The notes under the pieces are model-generated. The model was not told the origin of the DNA and did not search any database. It was given only the letters and a program-made list of their open reading frames with translations. This document shows, in pieces, positions 44,468 through 56,193 of a stretch of 64,000 nucleotides of DNA. The stretch is from Notospermus geniculatus. Lineage: Eukaryota; Nemertea; Pilidiophora; Heteronemertea; Lineidae. Location of the stretch: assembly GCA_002633025.1 (NCBI GenBank), contig NMRB01001617.1, positions 62,067-126,066 on the forward strand, read 5' to 3'. Position numbers and translations under genes: made by a program. How positions within the stretch are numbered: position 1 is the stretch's first letter; each line of letters starts with the position of its first letter.

Positions 44468-45168
44468 CAGAGCTTGTGCAGATGACGTCATCACACAGAA
44501 AATCCGCCATCTTGACGGTCAAATTACATCGTCAACCCACATGGCACACTTTTAGCGTGTTCGTTTACTTGCCTGGGCCTCCCCGGAGCAAATTTCTGAG
44601 CGACCGTCGCGCATGCTCAATAAAGTCACATTCACGAACGCTGTTGGGTCTCACCCGTGTAAGTTTGCACCACGTGATCAGGCAAACTGACGGCAAGCAA
44701 TGGCACTGACACACCAGCAGACGACATGGACGACCAGAAGATGTAAGTCGCCCTGGCAGCAATTTTATCCTCCCTATCTGCATCTATAGTTGCATGCTAA
44801 CCATTATTTATATCCAGTTTGGGTAAAAATGGTGGATTCGGCACGTTCGACGCCATTGTGTTGAAAGGCATTCTGGGATACTTCCCCAACTAATCACCTC
44901 GGCGAGGTGATTACTTCGGGCAGGCCCGACAGACCCCAGATCATGACGTCACACGAAAAAGAACGCCGATGGGTCTCACCCAGGTGAGGCCCAGGCAAGT
45001 AAACGAACACGCTATTTGTCATCAGTCATGTCAGTGGAAGTGGAGCGTGCGCGACTTCAACCATGACGTGATCTACCGGTACACATGACACATTTGTCGT
45101 CGACGTCAGCATGGTGGACCGCCAGTCAAAAGTGACGTCACAATGAGCCACTGCACAAGCTCTATACT
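44468..45168 (+). mobile_element. TGACGTCA-rich MITE, copy 3, interrupted
   Basis: Left part to about 44549 and right part from 45018 together equal the intact copy at 32518-32745. The break is the 462 bp element at 44553-45014. Confidence 0.8.
44553..45014 (+). mobile_element. 462 bp MITE with TTT duplication, copy B only
   Basis: Ends TAGCGTGTTCGTTTACTTGC and GCAAGTAAACGAACACGCTA are exact complements extending to CCTGGGCCTC/GAGGCCCAGG. TTT flanks both ends (44550-44552, 45015-45017), and copy A shows the uninterrupted site. No transposase. Confidence 0.88.
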
Positions 45169-45253
45169 GTAGAGTACAGCAATTTAATTCTATCACTACA
45201 CTCTACAAATGTGGCAGCATAATCACTGTAATGGAATTTTCATGGGGCAATCT

Positions 45254-45381
45254 GGGCCGACCGCACAGAAAGTCCGATAGTGCTACCGGCGCCTATTGGC
45301 AGTTACTTATAATGCATTTTCCCATTAACTAACCGCCGATAGGCACCGAAAGCACTATCGGACTTTCTGTGCGGCTGGCCC
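45254..45381 (+). mobile_element. Hairpin element, copy B of 32834-32962
   Basis: Same inverted structure with a few substitutions (GGGCCGACCGCACAGAAAG / CTTTCTGTGCGGCTGGCCC). Confidence 0.75.
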
Positions 45382-45793
45382 TGATGAGTTATGACCTCTC
45401 AAGAGAGGCCCAATGGTATGAAGATTTTCTGATTATCACAGATCAGCGTTAATGCATTTTACACGTCCTCTTAGGAAATAATCACAATGCCCTTATACAT
45501 GCCTTATACATGTAGAAGCTAGAGCTATATAAGTATCAAAAATAAATTTTCAAAACATTGTCACAAATTTCCCTGCAATGAATCAAAAGCTTTCACTCAA
45601 TCGAGAATTACAATATTCTTTTGTGAAGGTGTTCATGATCAAGCAACCACACACTCAAAGAAAATTGAATTTTGAATAGTTGTGATTACAGTTACATAAC
45701 CTTTGCTTAATAGAAGAATTTTGATTGTCAAATATGACCAACTGTCTAAATACTTCCTTTCATACTACCGGTACCTTGGATTTATTCGACTTG

Positions 45794-46132
45794 AATGAAA
45801 CATCAGTCGAAGACAGATCACTGAGCGCTGAGTGGTTATCATGTCCACTAAGCAAAAGTGGTTCTGGGTTCGAATATAGCCCAGGCCATATGGGATATCT
45901 TTCTCCATCGTATGGGAAGTAAGCTGTCGTGCCTTGTATCGTACATTATTTCTTTGCAAGGGCAAGTAGAAGACCCCATCCAAGTGATGGTCACGAGTAG
46001 CCTTGAGATGGCCTCTTCAATAATACTATGGCTTCGGCTCTGAATGGAAACATACAAATACAAAATAGCACTCATGTTCTGTTCTTGAATACATTATATA
46101 TGAATATTTCATATGTACCCACAGAACTAGGA
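45794..46132 (+). repeat. tRNA-derived SINE inserted in copy B
   Basis: About 340 bases absent from copy A. Head CGCTGAGTGGTTATCATGTC then GTGGTTCTGGGTTCGAATA gives A and B boxes. The body matches the minus-strand SINE at 17390-17553 (CATATGG, CCATCG-TATGGG). Confidence 0.65.
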
Positions 46133-46317
46133 ACAGCATCTAATCTTTCTAATTTCTCAACTTGTTTCCATTTACCGGTATTTCTGGCCTGGAAACAGCT
46201 GTCTGCTTTGGAGGGATTTTTGTTGAGATATACAATCCTCAGGCGTTCTCAGTGTCCTCCATATATCACCGGTTTTTGCAATACATGTAATATAAATCTG
46301 ACAGCAGACTGTTATAG

Positions 46318-46550
46318 ACCTTTCCAATAAAGATGGTGGCCTACCAGTTCTCCCACATGACGTCGTGGCCATTGATTTTCAAATGATACATACATGTATA
46401 CATGTACATGTAAAACACCACCAAATGCATCCTCTCAAACAATTATTTTGCCCGCTTGACCAGCTTAGTGTGCCAGGAGCCAATGACTGGTATTGAGCTT
46501 CTGACGTCATATGGTGAGAACTGTTAGACCACCATCTTTATTGGAAAGGT
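46318..46550 (+). mobile_element. Copy B of the 33764-33977 MITE
   Basis: Identical ends ACCTTTCCAATAAAGATGG and its complement; interior slightly longer owing to TACATG repeats. Confidence 0.8.
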
Positions 46551-47056
46551 GTATACATGTAGAGAGATAATTCCACAGAAAGGGAACAATTTAAATATAC
46601 ACAAAAACATTTATATAAAGTCATCCACTAAGCAATTGAGTATGAACTGTCATTATGAGATCATTACGGTAGTTCACAGAACTGTCAATCATTTTGCTGG
46701 ATAACACCCATTCGAAGCACTCTTAAGGGCTGGGATACTTGCGTGCATTGCAGTCATTTTCTCTACCAAAGCAAAGATGGATATTTCTCTTGAGTACTGG
46801 CTATACATTTATACCGTAATTGGTATGGACCATGGACCATCAGTGCTGAAATGACAAGAAAGATGAACTGAATCGTCAAAGAGCACCATCCATGTAATGT
46901 AATTTCGGAATCTGGCCAGTCACAATTCAAAAATCCGCATCTACATACTGATAACTCTGGACAGATTAGCACAAAGATCACTTTGTCGTACAAGTGTTTG
47001 CATTAGCTACTGGTGGCAAAACCACACTCGGACAGGAAGAACATACAAGCTACCTG

Positions 47057-47212
47057 GGCCCGGTTGCTCAAAACTCACAATAGCACTAACTTGGGTAAGC
47101 GCTAACTTTATGTTAGATGATGTAAAAATCCATTGTCGTTTTACGTCATTTAACATAAAGTTAGTGCTAACACCAAGTTAGCGCTAACATAAGTTTTGTG
47201 CAACCCAGCCCT
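47057..47212 (+). mobile_element. Copy B of the 34465-34621 MITE
   Basis: Same ends (GGGCCCGGTTGC) and inner TTAGCGCTAAC arms. Confidence 0.8.
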
Positions 47213-47562
47213 GATTTGAAAACAAACGTTTATCCGAGTCTCACTGGAATCTTCTCATGAAATAAATTGGTTTCCACAACAGCACTTTATGCCATGAGCA
47301 GTGGTGTGGTTTCGGTTTTAACAGGCATTGGGATAATTAACATGGCACTGTTTTATCAAACCACTGAATCCTCCAAAACCCTGTGAAAACTGCACCGCTC
47401 GCCGCAAACTGCGGCAGAATCCACTACAGTGAAAACAGGGCTGAAGACCAGTGACAAATGACTGACCATAGTTTTCCACGGCCGAGTTGTCCAGAAAGCC
47501 AACTTACAGTGTGTAAGAAAACTTTCACATAGAAAAGCACCATCAACTCACCTCCATCACTG

Positions 47563-48744
47563 TCACCGGGCAGATGTCTTGTTTACACCTGAAGTTGCAA
47601 GTGCTCCTGAAGGCGAGGTGGCACCTGACGGCTTCAGCTTGATCCTCTCGGCCATGAAGTTCACCGGTAACACCTGCACTGGTCTCATATTTCCAGACGT
47701 ATTCTGGTCTTTTTTTGTCAACCATTGCATACCAGTATCGGCAGAGAATTGTTTCGGCACGGTTTGCGGATGCGACGTTTGGGATACATCTTGTGAAGGT
47801 TTTCTTGGTGGATCTGGGGGCCGTTGGGGAGACTGGCCTCTTGCTGCTGATGTTGAGGATATTTGGGCTACGCCTCGTGAAGGTTTTCTCGGTGGATCCG
47901 GGGACTGTTGTGGGGACTGGCCTCTTGCTGCTGACGTTGAGGATGTTTGGGATACATCTAGTGAAAATTTTCTTGGCGGATCTGGAGGCCTTTGTGGAGA
48001 CTGGCCTCGAACTGCTGACGTTGAGGATGGTTGCGATGCATCCAGTGAAAATTTTCTTGGTGGATCTGGCGGCCGTTGTGGTGACTGGCCTCGCGCTGGT
48101 GATGTCGAAGATGGGGCACCTAAATTCTGGTTTTGTCTTTCTGGAGGCAACTGAAAAGTATGTGAATTCCCTTTTGAACTATTTGCATTGTCAGGACTGG
48201 AGAAATTCGGCTGTGGTGGACGAATTGGTTTTTGTGGGGGTGGTGGACGGCGAGGGGGTACCTCCTTAATCTTAGGTATGTCATCCGTTGTTTTGCATTT
48301 TTGCCACCGATTGCGCCTTTTTTGTTGAACAATATTCGATGCCAGAATTCTACGACTAGGCAGATCATCAGTTGTGCGGGACTTGCGTTTTGGTTGGATA
48401 GGATGGAATGGACGAACATTACTGGGGAGATCACTTTCTAAATTCATTTCATCAACAGCTTCATATATGTCCTCGGATTCATCAGGCATGTAGTAGATAT
48501 TGTCACTTTCATTAAAAACTGTAAGCTCTTCAGAATTAGGAACGGAGTGTGATGATGCAGATCCAATGGGCAGCTGAAATTTTTCATGAGGATGGCCGAA
48601 AGTTTCCAGTTGTCCAGAAATTTCCTCGTACAGATTTTCAGGTTCTAAATGTGTGTACGACACAATGTCAATTTTTCTAGGGTCTAGCTCAGTATAACTG
48701 CCTGCCAACGGATCTACCTGCTTGTCACTTTCATTCCATGATTC
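47563..48744 (-). pseudogene. NCF2-like copy B: tail cut off by the stop codon
   Basis: 393 codons remain open after the TAA and match copy A nearly throughout, including the DIYEAVDEM cluster and the four RGQSPQ repeats; the third repeat reads QQSPDPPRK instead of QRSPDPPRK. There are no frameshifts. Translation would require readthrough or an internal start, for which I see no support. Confidence 0.6.
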
Positions 48745-51700
48745 TTATGTGTCGACATCAACGATTCCAGGTCGTGCAGGGAAATTAACATAAATTCCAG
48801 GCTGTGGTGGGAAATTTACGTAAGAGTGGTCAGCAAAATCTTCACCTTGAATATTTGGAACCGACAAATTTGGCCATTGTGTAAATTCTGATGAGGAACT
48901 AATTTTGCAAGCAGCAGGAATCATAGATACCTTTTGACCAGGGAAAGAGGCTTTTTCATGCGGTTTGGAAGCCCATGCACGATCACGGGACAGGTTGTCA
49001 TGCAAACATTTCCATTTAATGTCAAATTCATTCTCTGGGATGGCATTCAATACTCTCTCTCGACCGACCTGAGCTTGGATAGCACCACTCGCCAACTTGG
49101 CCGCGTCATCGACTCCTGGTTTTCCTCCTTGCGTAATTTTCACCGCTTGCTGTCTGGCTAGTTTGCCCGGTGGTGCAAGTATTGGTACTGGAACATCACC
49201 GCCTGAAGGTGAGGGCTTGGGGACAACTTTCGGTGGAGCACGTTGTGGTGGTGGGGCTCTTGGTGGAGCATTCTTGGGTGCATTTTTCTTCAAATATTCA
49301 AGTCGATCCCTTTGGATACTGACACAAATATTTGTGCCCTTTTTATCATCAAGTATGTCTTCATTACTTTTGCTTCTGGCTTTTTTTTTCATTTTTTCCC
49401 CATCATTGACGCTCAGCAGGTTCTCCAGGCTTCGAGACTGAAGCCCTTTCTGTTTGCCAACCGGAGTAGATATGTATGGAGGTTTGCTACTGTTTTCAAA
49501 ATCCTGAAAAAATACCAGTATGAGGAATGTCAATTGAAAAGCTGTCCTTTGAGGGAAGTAGTTTCATTAACCCGTTAACTGCGTAGGACGTCATACTGCG
49601 TCATGACAAAATCCGGGGAATCCCCGAAAACACCTGAGGATCATAGCTTGCGTACGGCGTAATAGTACACCCTGCAAGGACATGGCGCTTCACAGTGCAT
49701 AGGATGTTATATCACGTCTGGAACCTTGTGTCAAATACTTTTTTGGCAATATTTTTAAGAAAGAAAAATTTGAACTAAAATATATTACACAGTTAACGGG
49801 TTAATGTAGTATGTCCTTTGACAGGCAGGAGTTTCATTGATGTACATGTAGTACTATTGTGTATTTCTTTGGGTATATCCCTCAGCTGCATGCCTGTATT
49901 AGTGTACAGGGAAGCACATCTAAACAATAACTGGTAGATTTTTATCTGCAAAAAACATTTTTGATATTTTGCCACGATTTGTAGAAAGGCAAAATTGTTG
50001 GCGATATACATGTATATTCTCCATGCGAGGGTCTGTGGGTTCGATTCCAGTAGGAAGCTATGTCTTTCACCTTAGAAACCCATTATTATTTCATGTTCTT
50101 TTATAAATTCTCCAGGTTGTTTCATTATATTGAAATTGAGTTGAAAGCAGTCAGCATCACGGAATTTTCTCATAACATCGTAAGAATTTAAGAGTTATAA
50201 ATGTAGAAGATAACAACATGAACAACATGGCCCAAGGAAGTATTCTGAGCGAGTGACTTACACTTGCTAACTGCCTCCCAGAGAATCCCACTTCTTTGCT
50301 ATCATCCACCGATGCTACCACCTTCGCTTTGCCAAGATAGTCCTTCTTGCTGAGGTTAGCGACAAGGGCCTTTTCTGGTCGGAAGATGACACTTGTAGGT
50401 ATTTCAATCAATGGAAAGGCTAAGCCATCCTACAACAGGTAAAAAGCAGGTAATACATGCAGTTGGTTGTTAGGTTTTCTTTCAATCCTCAGGGTCACTG
50501 CCAGAAATTTTTTTTGAGGGTGCTAATTTCTTCAAAATCAACATGTGTCTGTACTTGTAGGGGGATGGGGGAGGTTCTTCGGGACCCTGGGGCTTACTGC
50601 ACCACTAAGCCCCAGGATCGCGAAGAACCTCCACCCTCCCCCTACAAGTACAGACCGGCTTATGAGACGCCTGTGAACTATCCAAAAGCTGTGTAACTGG
50701 ATTTTCAATCTGACACTAGGAAAGGATGGACAGTTACCTACCCTACAAGCATCTGCTGCTTTCGTAATCATCATCTCATGTTTTGGAGTGGTTTTGAGGT
50801 TGACGGCCTCACGCATCACTCGATTTGCCTCCGCATGATCGCCAAGGTACAACATTGTCAATGCCAGGTTGTGACGGATCTGAAAGGAAGCATGAACAAA
50901 ACGTTTACTCATCAGATGCAAAATGGTACAAAACTACAAAGGGTAGGCCTATACCTTCTTGCTTGGCCAATTAGTCCACACGGGCCAGTCCTCTTCATTC
51001 ATCACCATCGTCATCATCTTCGACAATAGCTCGACTGGACTGTAAGCCACTGCATCCAATTTTACACAGAAAACGTTCAAAAACAATTTCTGATAATGCA
51101 TTTAATCTGAAGAAAACCGACTGGAAACCTAAGAGATTTACAAGCAGAGAGTGATCTATTGGATAACTGTCAGAATAGCTGTCTTTTGTCACCTCCACGG
51201 TTTTTGTGGGCAAAATAGGCCTAGGATTAGGAATGACTGGCTTTCAAAGCCTATTGTAACATCAAGTCAGGAGATGTGTAGAGCAACTGGGCTGTTCTGT
51301 TTATTGTGGGATCACTCTGTGCTGTTTTATCCCATAAGTTTCCAGCCCCTTTCTTCTTTAAATTGGTGAAGTCTTAGTCACTGTCACACTAGATAACTCC
51401 TTTCAAAGTGAAGTGTGTGCAATTTTTTTCAGGCTACACCAAGAATGAAACCCAGCCTCTAAAAACTTACTTCACAGTCATAAAGCTGATGAATCAATCG
51501 GACGGGGCTGTAGTTAATCACATTTTTTCCTTGTAATAGCTTTAAAGCTTTATTCCAATTAAATGCTGCATCACGATAATTCTGCAACTTGTGGTAGCAA
51601 AATCCGCATTGGAAATAACCAATTGCCAGGTGATTGTCTTTTTCAACACATTGCTGGAAGGCCTGAAAAAATCATTCATTGACACCATCATTTGGCTGCA

Positions 51701-53496
51701 TTTCACTAGGCCGAGGTACAAATGTAGGCAACAGGACCCCATCCCCTGAGCGCCAAAGGCGCGAAGCCCCGAAAAATTTGGGGTAAAAGTGCCGGAAACG
51801 CCATTTCCTGGCACCTGGGCAGGCCAAATTGAAAGTTCTTTCTTTTTACTGAAAATCAGGCGTCTGATATATGCCTTCGAAAATTTTTGCTGCTCGGCGG
51901 CTGAACGGGGGGGGGGGGGAGGGGGGCGTGTGCCGGGCACGCCCCCCTTGGATCCGCCACTGTGAAGCTATTTTGGCAACTTGTTGAAAGACCTGTTGAA
52001 GGTGTTGAAAGGGCTCTTTAAGGCCTCCATACACTGAATGACAAAAGTCGAAATTAGTCGAAGCTGGTCAGTTCGACAGCACTTGATCTGGCGACATGTT
52101 GAAATACTCCACAAAAGTGTCAGAAGATGTTAACATTTATGGAATGATTCCACAAAAAGTATTTCGGAACGGACAATTGTAGTGACTAATTTCGACGTTT
52201 GTCATTCAGTGTATGGAGCTGGAGGCCTTTAGACGGTTCAACCGGTTTCAACAACGTTCAACACCTTTCAACTTTCAACAGCTAGCTTTCAACAAATGTT
52301 GAATCGTGTGAACCTTCCTTAATAATATCGTCCTGTTGCGTTGCGCATTTTGCCCAGCTTTGCGTCATAGGACAGGGCCGGCGCGGCCGGGGGGGTAGGG
52401 GGGTATTTACCCCCTCAATAATTGTGGGTGATGTGCCCTTTTTGGTTGGGGTGCCCTTTTGAAAAGGGCACGCAAATCCCAGAAGGGCACTTTGCACGCC
52501 CCTCCAAGTGTTATGTCCATCGTCCGCTGCCCAGATGCCAGGAAATCGCGTTTCCGGTACTTCAGAATCAAAATTTTCTCGGGGGAGCAGGGCATTTTGG
52601 TTCGTTGTGCTTGGAAATTACAATTAAGTTAATCTTTCCAGACCCGTAGCTAGCATAGGGATCGGGGGCGGGGCAAATGCCCCCAGGCCAATTGTTTAAA
52701 AAAATTTCAGCAAAATCAAATAGGAAAAAAGATCATTATTGTTGGTGTCTCAGAGTGAAGGTAATTGACCTCAAATCACATCTCAGAGCTTCTAATTTTC
52801 AAAATTTTTCTGGGGCTGGACCCCCAGACCCCCCGCAAAACCGACCCCTTCGGCGCTGGAAGGCGAAGCCCACGTCCGTTGGGCTTTACACCGCGTATAT
52901 GCTTAAAATGCCTCCCTAGCGAAAAAGGCTAGCTACGGCCCTGCACTCGTTCTGTAAGTACATGTAGGTGCCCCTATTTGTGGTGTACCCCCTCAATGGA
53001 AAAGTGGCCGCGCCGGCCCTGTAGGATGACGTCAGCAATGTATTTTGCCCCCCCTTTGCATCATGATGGTAACGTCACCAATATAGCCTAGGATACCGTA
53101 GGCTATATAGGCTAGCTTAGCTAGGCCTGAACATGCTGAATCAAAGTAGGCCTAGTCATGACAGTTCGGCGCATACACACATCACATGACATGGATGGTA
53201 GGCCCATGGTACAAAACATGACATGTGTCACGAACCATGCGTTGCCTAGGCCTACATCAATCATCATGTCGTGAATGTATGTGCATAGGCCTACATGGTA
53301 GGCCTATAACAAGCGTTACCTCGACGGCGTTTCGCAGTTGACCACATCCAAGAAAACCGCAGCCAACATTGAAGAGAATTTTACTGCTCGGTTCTCTAAT
53401 TTGATGGAATTTTTCAACTGCTTCCTGGTACTTCCCATCCTCATAAAGCAGCACACCCCCATTCCACTTCCTAATCGAATCGATATCTGCTGTCAT
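47563..53496 (-). CDS. NCF2: p67phox/NCF2-like protein, copy B; stop codon in exon 5
   Basis: Same five-exon gene as copy A: 53496-53320, 51662-51471, 50879-50742, 50429-50262, 49503-47563. Exons 1-4 are intact with the same splice sites; the TPR and activation-domain residues are unchanged apart from a few substitutions (AVKLK to AVNLK, LIEAP to LIEIP). In exon 5 the codon after GIVDVDT is TAA (48745-48747), where copy A has GCA, two substitutions away. The product would be 477 residues: TPRs, activation domain and the first third of the tail, without the acidic tyrosine cluster and the SH3-ligand repeats. After the stop the frame stays open to the same final TGA, so decay is recent or the short product is used. 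It could be a young pseudogene, a truncated paralogue or an allelic haplotype. Confidence 0.72.
49567..49804 (+). mobile_element. piggyBac-like MITE, copy B of 36971-37210
   Basis: TTAACCCGTTAACTGCG start and complementary end; shared position shows insertion before the duplication. Confidence 0.75.
50548..50654 (+). repeat. Hairpin repeat, arms TCTGTACTTGTAGGGGG
   Basis: TCTGTACTTGTAGGGGGATG pairs with CCCCCTACAAGTACAGA, and GAGGTTCTTCG/CGAAGAACCTC continues the stem. Copy B only, in NCF2-like B intron 3. Confidence 0.7.
51869..52895 (+). repeat. Composite repeat filling the copy A gap
   Basis: Nested inverted-repeat pieces: 52021-52229 (CTCCATACACTGAATGAC arms), 52373 onward with CAGGGCCGGCGCGGCC whose partner GGCCGCGCCGGCCCTG is at about 53004-53019, and an inner pair GACCCGTAGCTAGC / GCTAGCTACGGCC. 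G-, C- and GGGGGC-rich runs near 51907-51950 probably caused the gap in copy A. In intron 1 of NCF2-like B; no exon seen. Confidence 0.65.
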
Positions 53497-53883
53497 GATG
53501 ACATTATTCAGTACTGTCGTCTGCTATTCTGGCAAACATGTCAAATTTGATATGCGATTTGTGAAATATTCGTCGAGTTATCTGAATCGTTACGTCATCA
53601 GAGTAGTGCTTTCGCTTCTTTCTCCCTAGCGGCAAATTGTAAAACTTTGTGCAGTTGTAGCCTGGTTTCTTTGGACGACGTCAGATGGCGTGAACATGCG
53701 GCGAAGAAGATACGGTTTTTATGACGGCGCTGGTTGTTCGCATCCCTGAATTACATAACAAAAGAATAATAATTGTATCTAAAACCCTCAAAATTAAATA
53801 CATTGAGCTTTGGGATATTTGGCAAGTTCTCTGCACATACAAGAAAAATCATATACGTAAAAATTCCTCGCCGTTCGCAGGTA

Positions 53884-53954
53884 GCACTGCTAGTGTAGTG
53901 GTATCATGCAAGATTCCCATTCTTGCGACCCGGGTTCGATTCCCGGGCAGTGCA
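53884..53954 (+). tRNA. tRNA-Gly-CCC: tRNA-Gly (anticodon CCC), copy B
   Basis: Identical in sequence to the copy at 41374-41444, with the same CTTTTTT terminator. It lies 387 bases upstream of NCF2-like B, as in copy A. No mutation in arms or anticodon, so it is probably functional. Confidence 0.96.
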
Positions 53955-54101
53955 CTTTTTTCCTTGCGCGCTATCAATTTTTTTTCTCTCTATTTAAAGG
54001 CAAAATTCGTCGCTAACAAGGTAGATGTGAAGGTCTAATATAGTTTGTAGATAAGAGGCACGATACATTTTTGTAGGGCAAGTAGTAAAAAAGGCCCCTT
54101 A

Positions 54102-54428
54102 TGACCGCTGTACACGATCAATCATTTTCATCCCCCTTTTTCGTCAATCATTTTGGTCAAATTTTTATGTATAGGGCCCCGCCATACAAGGTCAATCATT
54201 TTCATCCAATCTTTCACAAAATGGCATTACAAAACCTGTCCAGTTATAACCTCCATTCATAAAATGACATCTAATTCAGCCATGCCCGCCGTACACAGTC
54301 AAATTTTATCAATTCGTCATTCAAAAATAGGACCGACTCTATTCCATCAATCTTTGATTGACGCAAAATATGATCTTTTTGGTCAAGTTTTTTTTCATCC
54401 AACTTTGAGGGATCGTGTACAGCGGGCA
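54102..54428 (+). mobile_element. 327 bp MITE in copy B at the site occupied by another MITE in copy A
   Basis: Ends TGACCGCTGTACACGATC / GATCGTGTACAGCGGGCA with several CAATCATTTT words. Left flank CCCCTTA and right flank TTTATAGTCTAAAATG match the flanks of 41672-41813. Confidence 0.75.
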
Positions 54429-54635
54429 TTTATAGTCTAAAATGGGAACAAACAGACTGGCGAAAAAGTCTCTAAAACCAATGCATGGTGTCACCCGAAT
54501 GTGTACTGTCTCTGAAGTCCAAACTGCACCGACGAAATATGTGTATAGAAATTAAGCTGCGTTTAGGATTTCTATTCCGCGCGGAAAATCGCTACACCGA
54601 GTGATCGGTCTTTCCGCGTTCCGCAAACCGCTTAC

Positions 54636-54777
54636 AGCAAGGTTCATTGGCACACGGAATTGGTCCGATTCAGGTCCGCAAAAAATCTATCAAATGGACT
54701 TCAGCGTTGTCGTATCCGGAAAACTAGGGGCAAACGGACTGGAAACGGTTCGGTTCCGTGTGCCAATGAACCTTGCT
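54636..54777 (+). mobile_element. MITE of the 41672-41813 family
   Basis: Ends AGCAAGGTTCATTGGCACAC / GTGTGCCAATGAACCTTGCT; interior shares GTTGTCGTATCCGGAAAAC. Inserted inside GCGGAA-type repeat sequence. Confidence 0.75.
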
Positions 54778-54899
54778 TACCGCGTGCAGATAAATCATTA
54801 TGGATGAATGGAAATGGCTTGGAGCGAACAAATGTCTATTCCGCGTTCCGTTTCCGCGGTCCGCAATCCGCTTAGCGCATGTCAGCTTTAAAACGTTTA

Positions 54900-55042
54900 A
54901 GCAAGGTTCATTGGCACACGGATTTTGTCCGGTTCATGTCCGTAAAAAATCTATCAAATGGATTTCAGCGTTGTCGTATCCGGAAAACTCGGGGCAAACG
55001 GACTGGAAACGGATCGGATCTGTTTGCCAATGAACCTTGCTT
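54900..55042 (+). mobile_element. MITE of the 41672-41813 family
   Basis: Second nearby copy, ends AGCAAGGTTCATTGGCACAC / TTTGCCAATGAACCTTGC. Also sits within GCGGAA-type sequence. Confidence 0.75.
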
Positions 55043-55083
55043 TAGCTGACACGCGGAATGCGGAACGTGGAAGCGGAAAATGC

Positions 55084-55644
55084 AATGCATTTTCGCATAC
55101 AACATATCGCTTCCGCCGGGGATTCCGCATCCCATACCGCATTCGGGATCTGAAACGCAGATTGGCACACGGATTTTGTCGTAAAAAATCGATCATATTG
55201 ACATTTGCGTTGTCGTATCCGCAAAAATAGGGGTAAGGGCTGATTCATACTCGCTTGCGGACCGTCAAGCGCATGAAACTGATCGCAGGTTTCCACGACG
55301 TGAATGTGCACACGCAGTGAAATTGATCATAGTCGGCGCAAAATCCGGACGGAGTATGAATCAGCCTTTCATACTCCGTCCGGATTTTGCGCCGACTATG
55401 ATCAATTTCACTGCGTGTGCACATTCACGTCGTGGAAACCTGCGATCAGTTTCATGCGCTTGACGGTCCGCAAGCGAGTATGAATCAGCCCTTACCCCTA
55501 TTTTTGCGGATACGACAACGCAAATGTCAATATGATCGATTTTTTACGACAAAATCCGTGTGCCAATCTGCGTTTCAGATCCCGAATGCGGTATGGGATG
55601 CGGAATCCCCGGCGGAAGCGATATGTTGTATGCGAAAATGCATT
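55084..55644. repeat. Perfect palindrome, 276 bp arms, 9 bp centre
   Basis: Left arm 55084-55359 and right arm 55369-55644 are exact reverse complements by eye, and the same 76-residue frame is readable on both strands. The right arm ends precisely at the N at 55645. Each arm contains parts of several MITE families. The open frames in it are not credible genes. Confidence 0.9.
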
Positions 55645-55645
55645 N
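55645..55645. other. Single N at palindrome end, probable assembly join
   Basis: One undetermined base between the palindrome's right arm and unrelated sequence beginning CCCACACACACAATG. Confidence 0.7.
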
Positions 55646-56042
55646 CCCACACACACAATGTCCCGGTCCTAGTAACCTTTCTCTGGGTATATGTCACTAG
55701 GACGACAGGGGCATTGACCGTGGGGGTGCTATTCCCATAAAATTAATACATTGTATTCACTAAAAACATCATAATCCTTACGCGCGTCAGGTCTGTGGTT
55801 GGGGGAGGCATTCTCTTTCCAACCACTAAACTAATTTATAGTGTAATATTTGTCACTGCCCGCCGTTTGCTAATGCCCCCCTCCCAACAAGAGATTAAAG
55901 GCGGCGACAGACCGGCGCGTAAGCAGCGCGTCGGAAAGCGTCCAACCAATCAGGGAGGCGGTAACACGGGCCGAAACACCTACCGAAGAATCTGATTGGG
56001 GGAACGCCTGCAGGACGCGCAGCGTACGCGCCAGTCTGTTAA

Positions 56043-56192
56043 GCTTAGCGCACATGTCCGACAAAACTCAATGCGTTAGGGGTGTTTGTTAAAATCGACT
56101 GTCCTGGCTGAATGACGAGTCGACAGCGTTGGGTCAGTCGACTTTAAAAACACCCCTAACGGATTGAGTTTTGTCGGACATTTGCGCTAAGC
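56043..56192 (+). mobile_element. Hairpin element, arms GCTTAGCGCA
   Basis: GCTTAGCGCACATGTCCGAC pairs with GTCGGACATTTGCGCTAAGC and the stem continues through AAAACTCAATGCGTTAGGGG. Confidence 0.8.
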
Positions 56193-56193
56193 C

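Larger units (their letters stand above)
43243..54565 (+). repeat. Segmental duplication, copy B (11.3 kb)
   Basis: Direct repeat of 30687-41970. It carries an NCF2-like gene with a premature stop and a second tRNA-Gly(CCC). It differs from copy A by at least seven insertions (listed separately), small indels and scattered substitutions. Confidence 0.9.

Noticed and set aside
55042-55740. Identical 76-residue frames on both strands
   Set aside because: They arise from the perfect palindrome; composition and lack of homology argue against coding.
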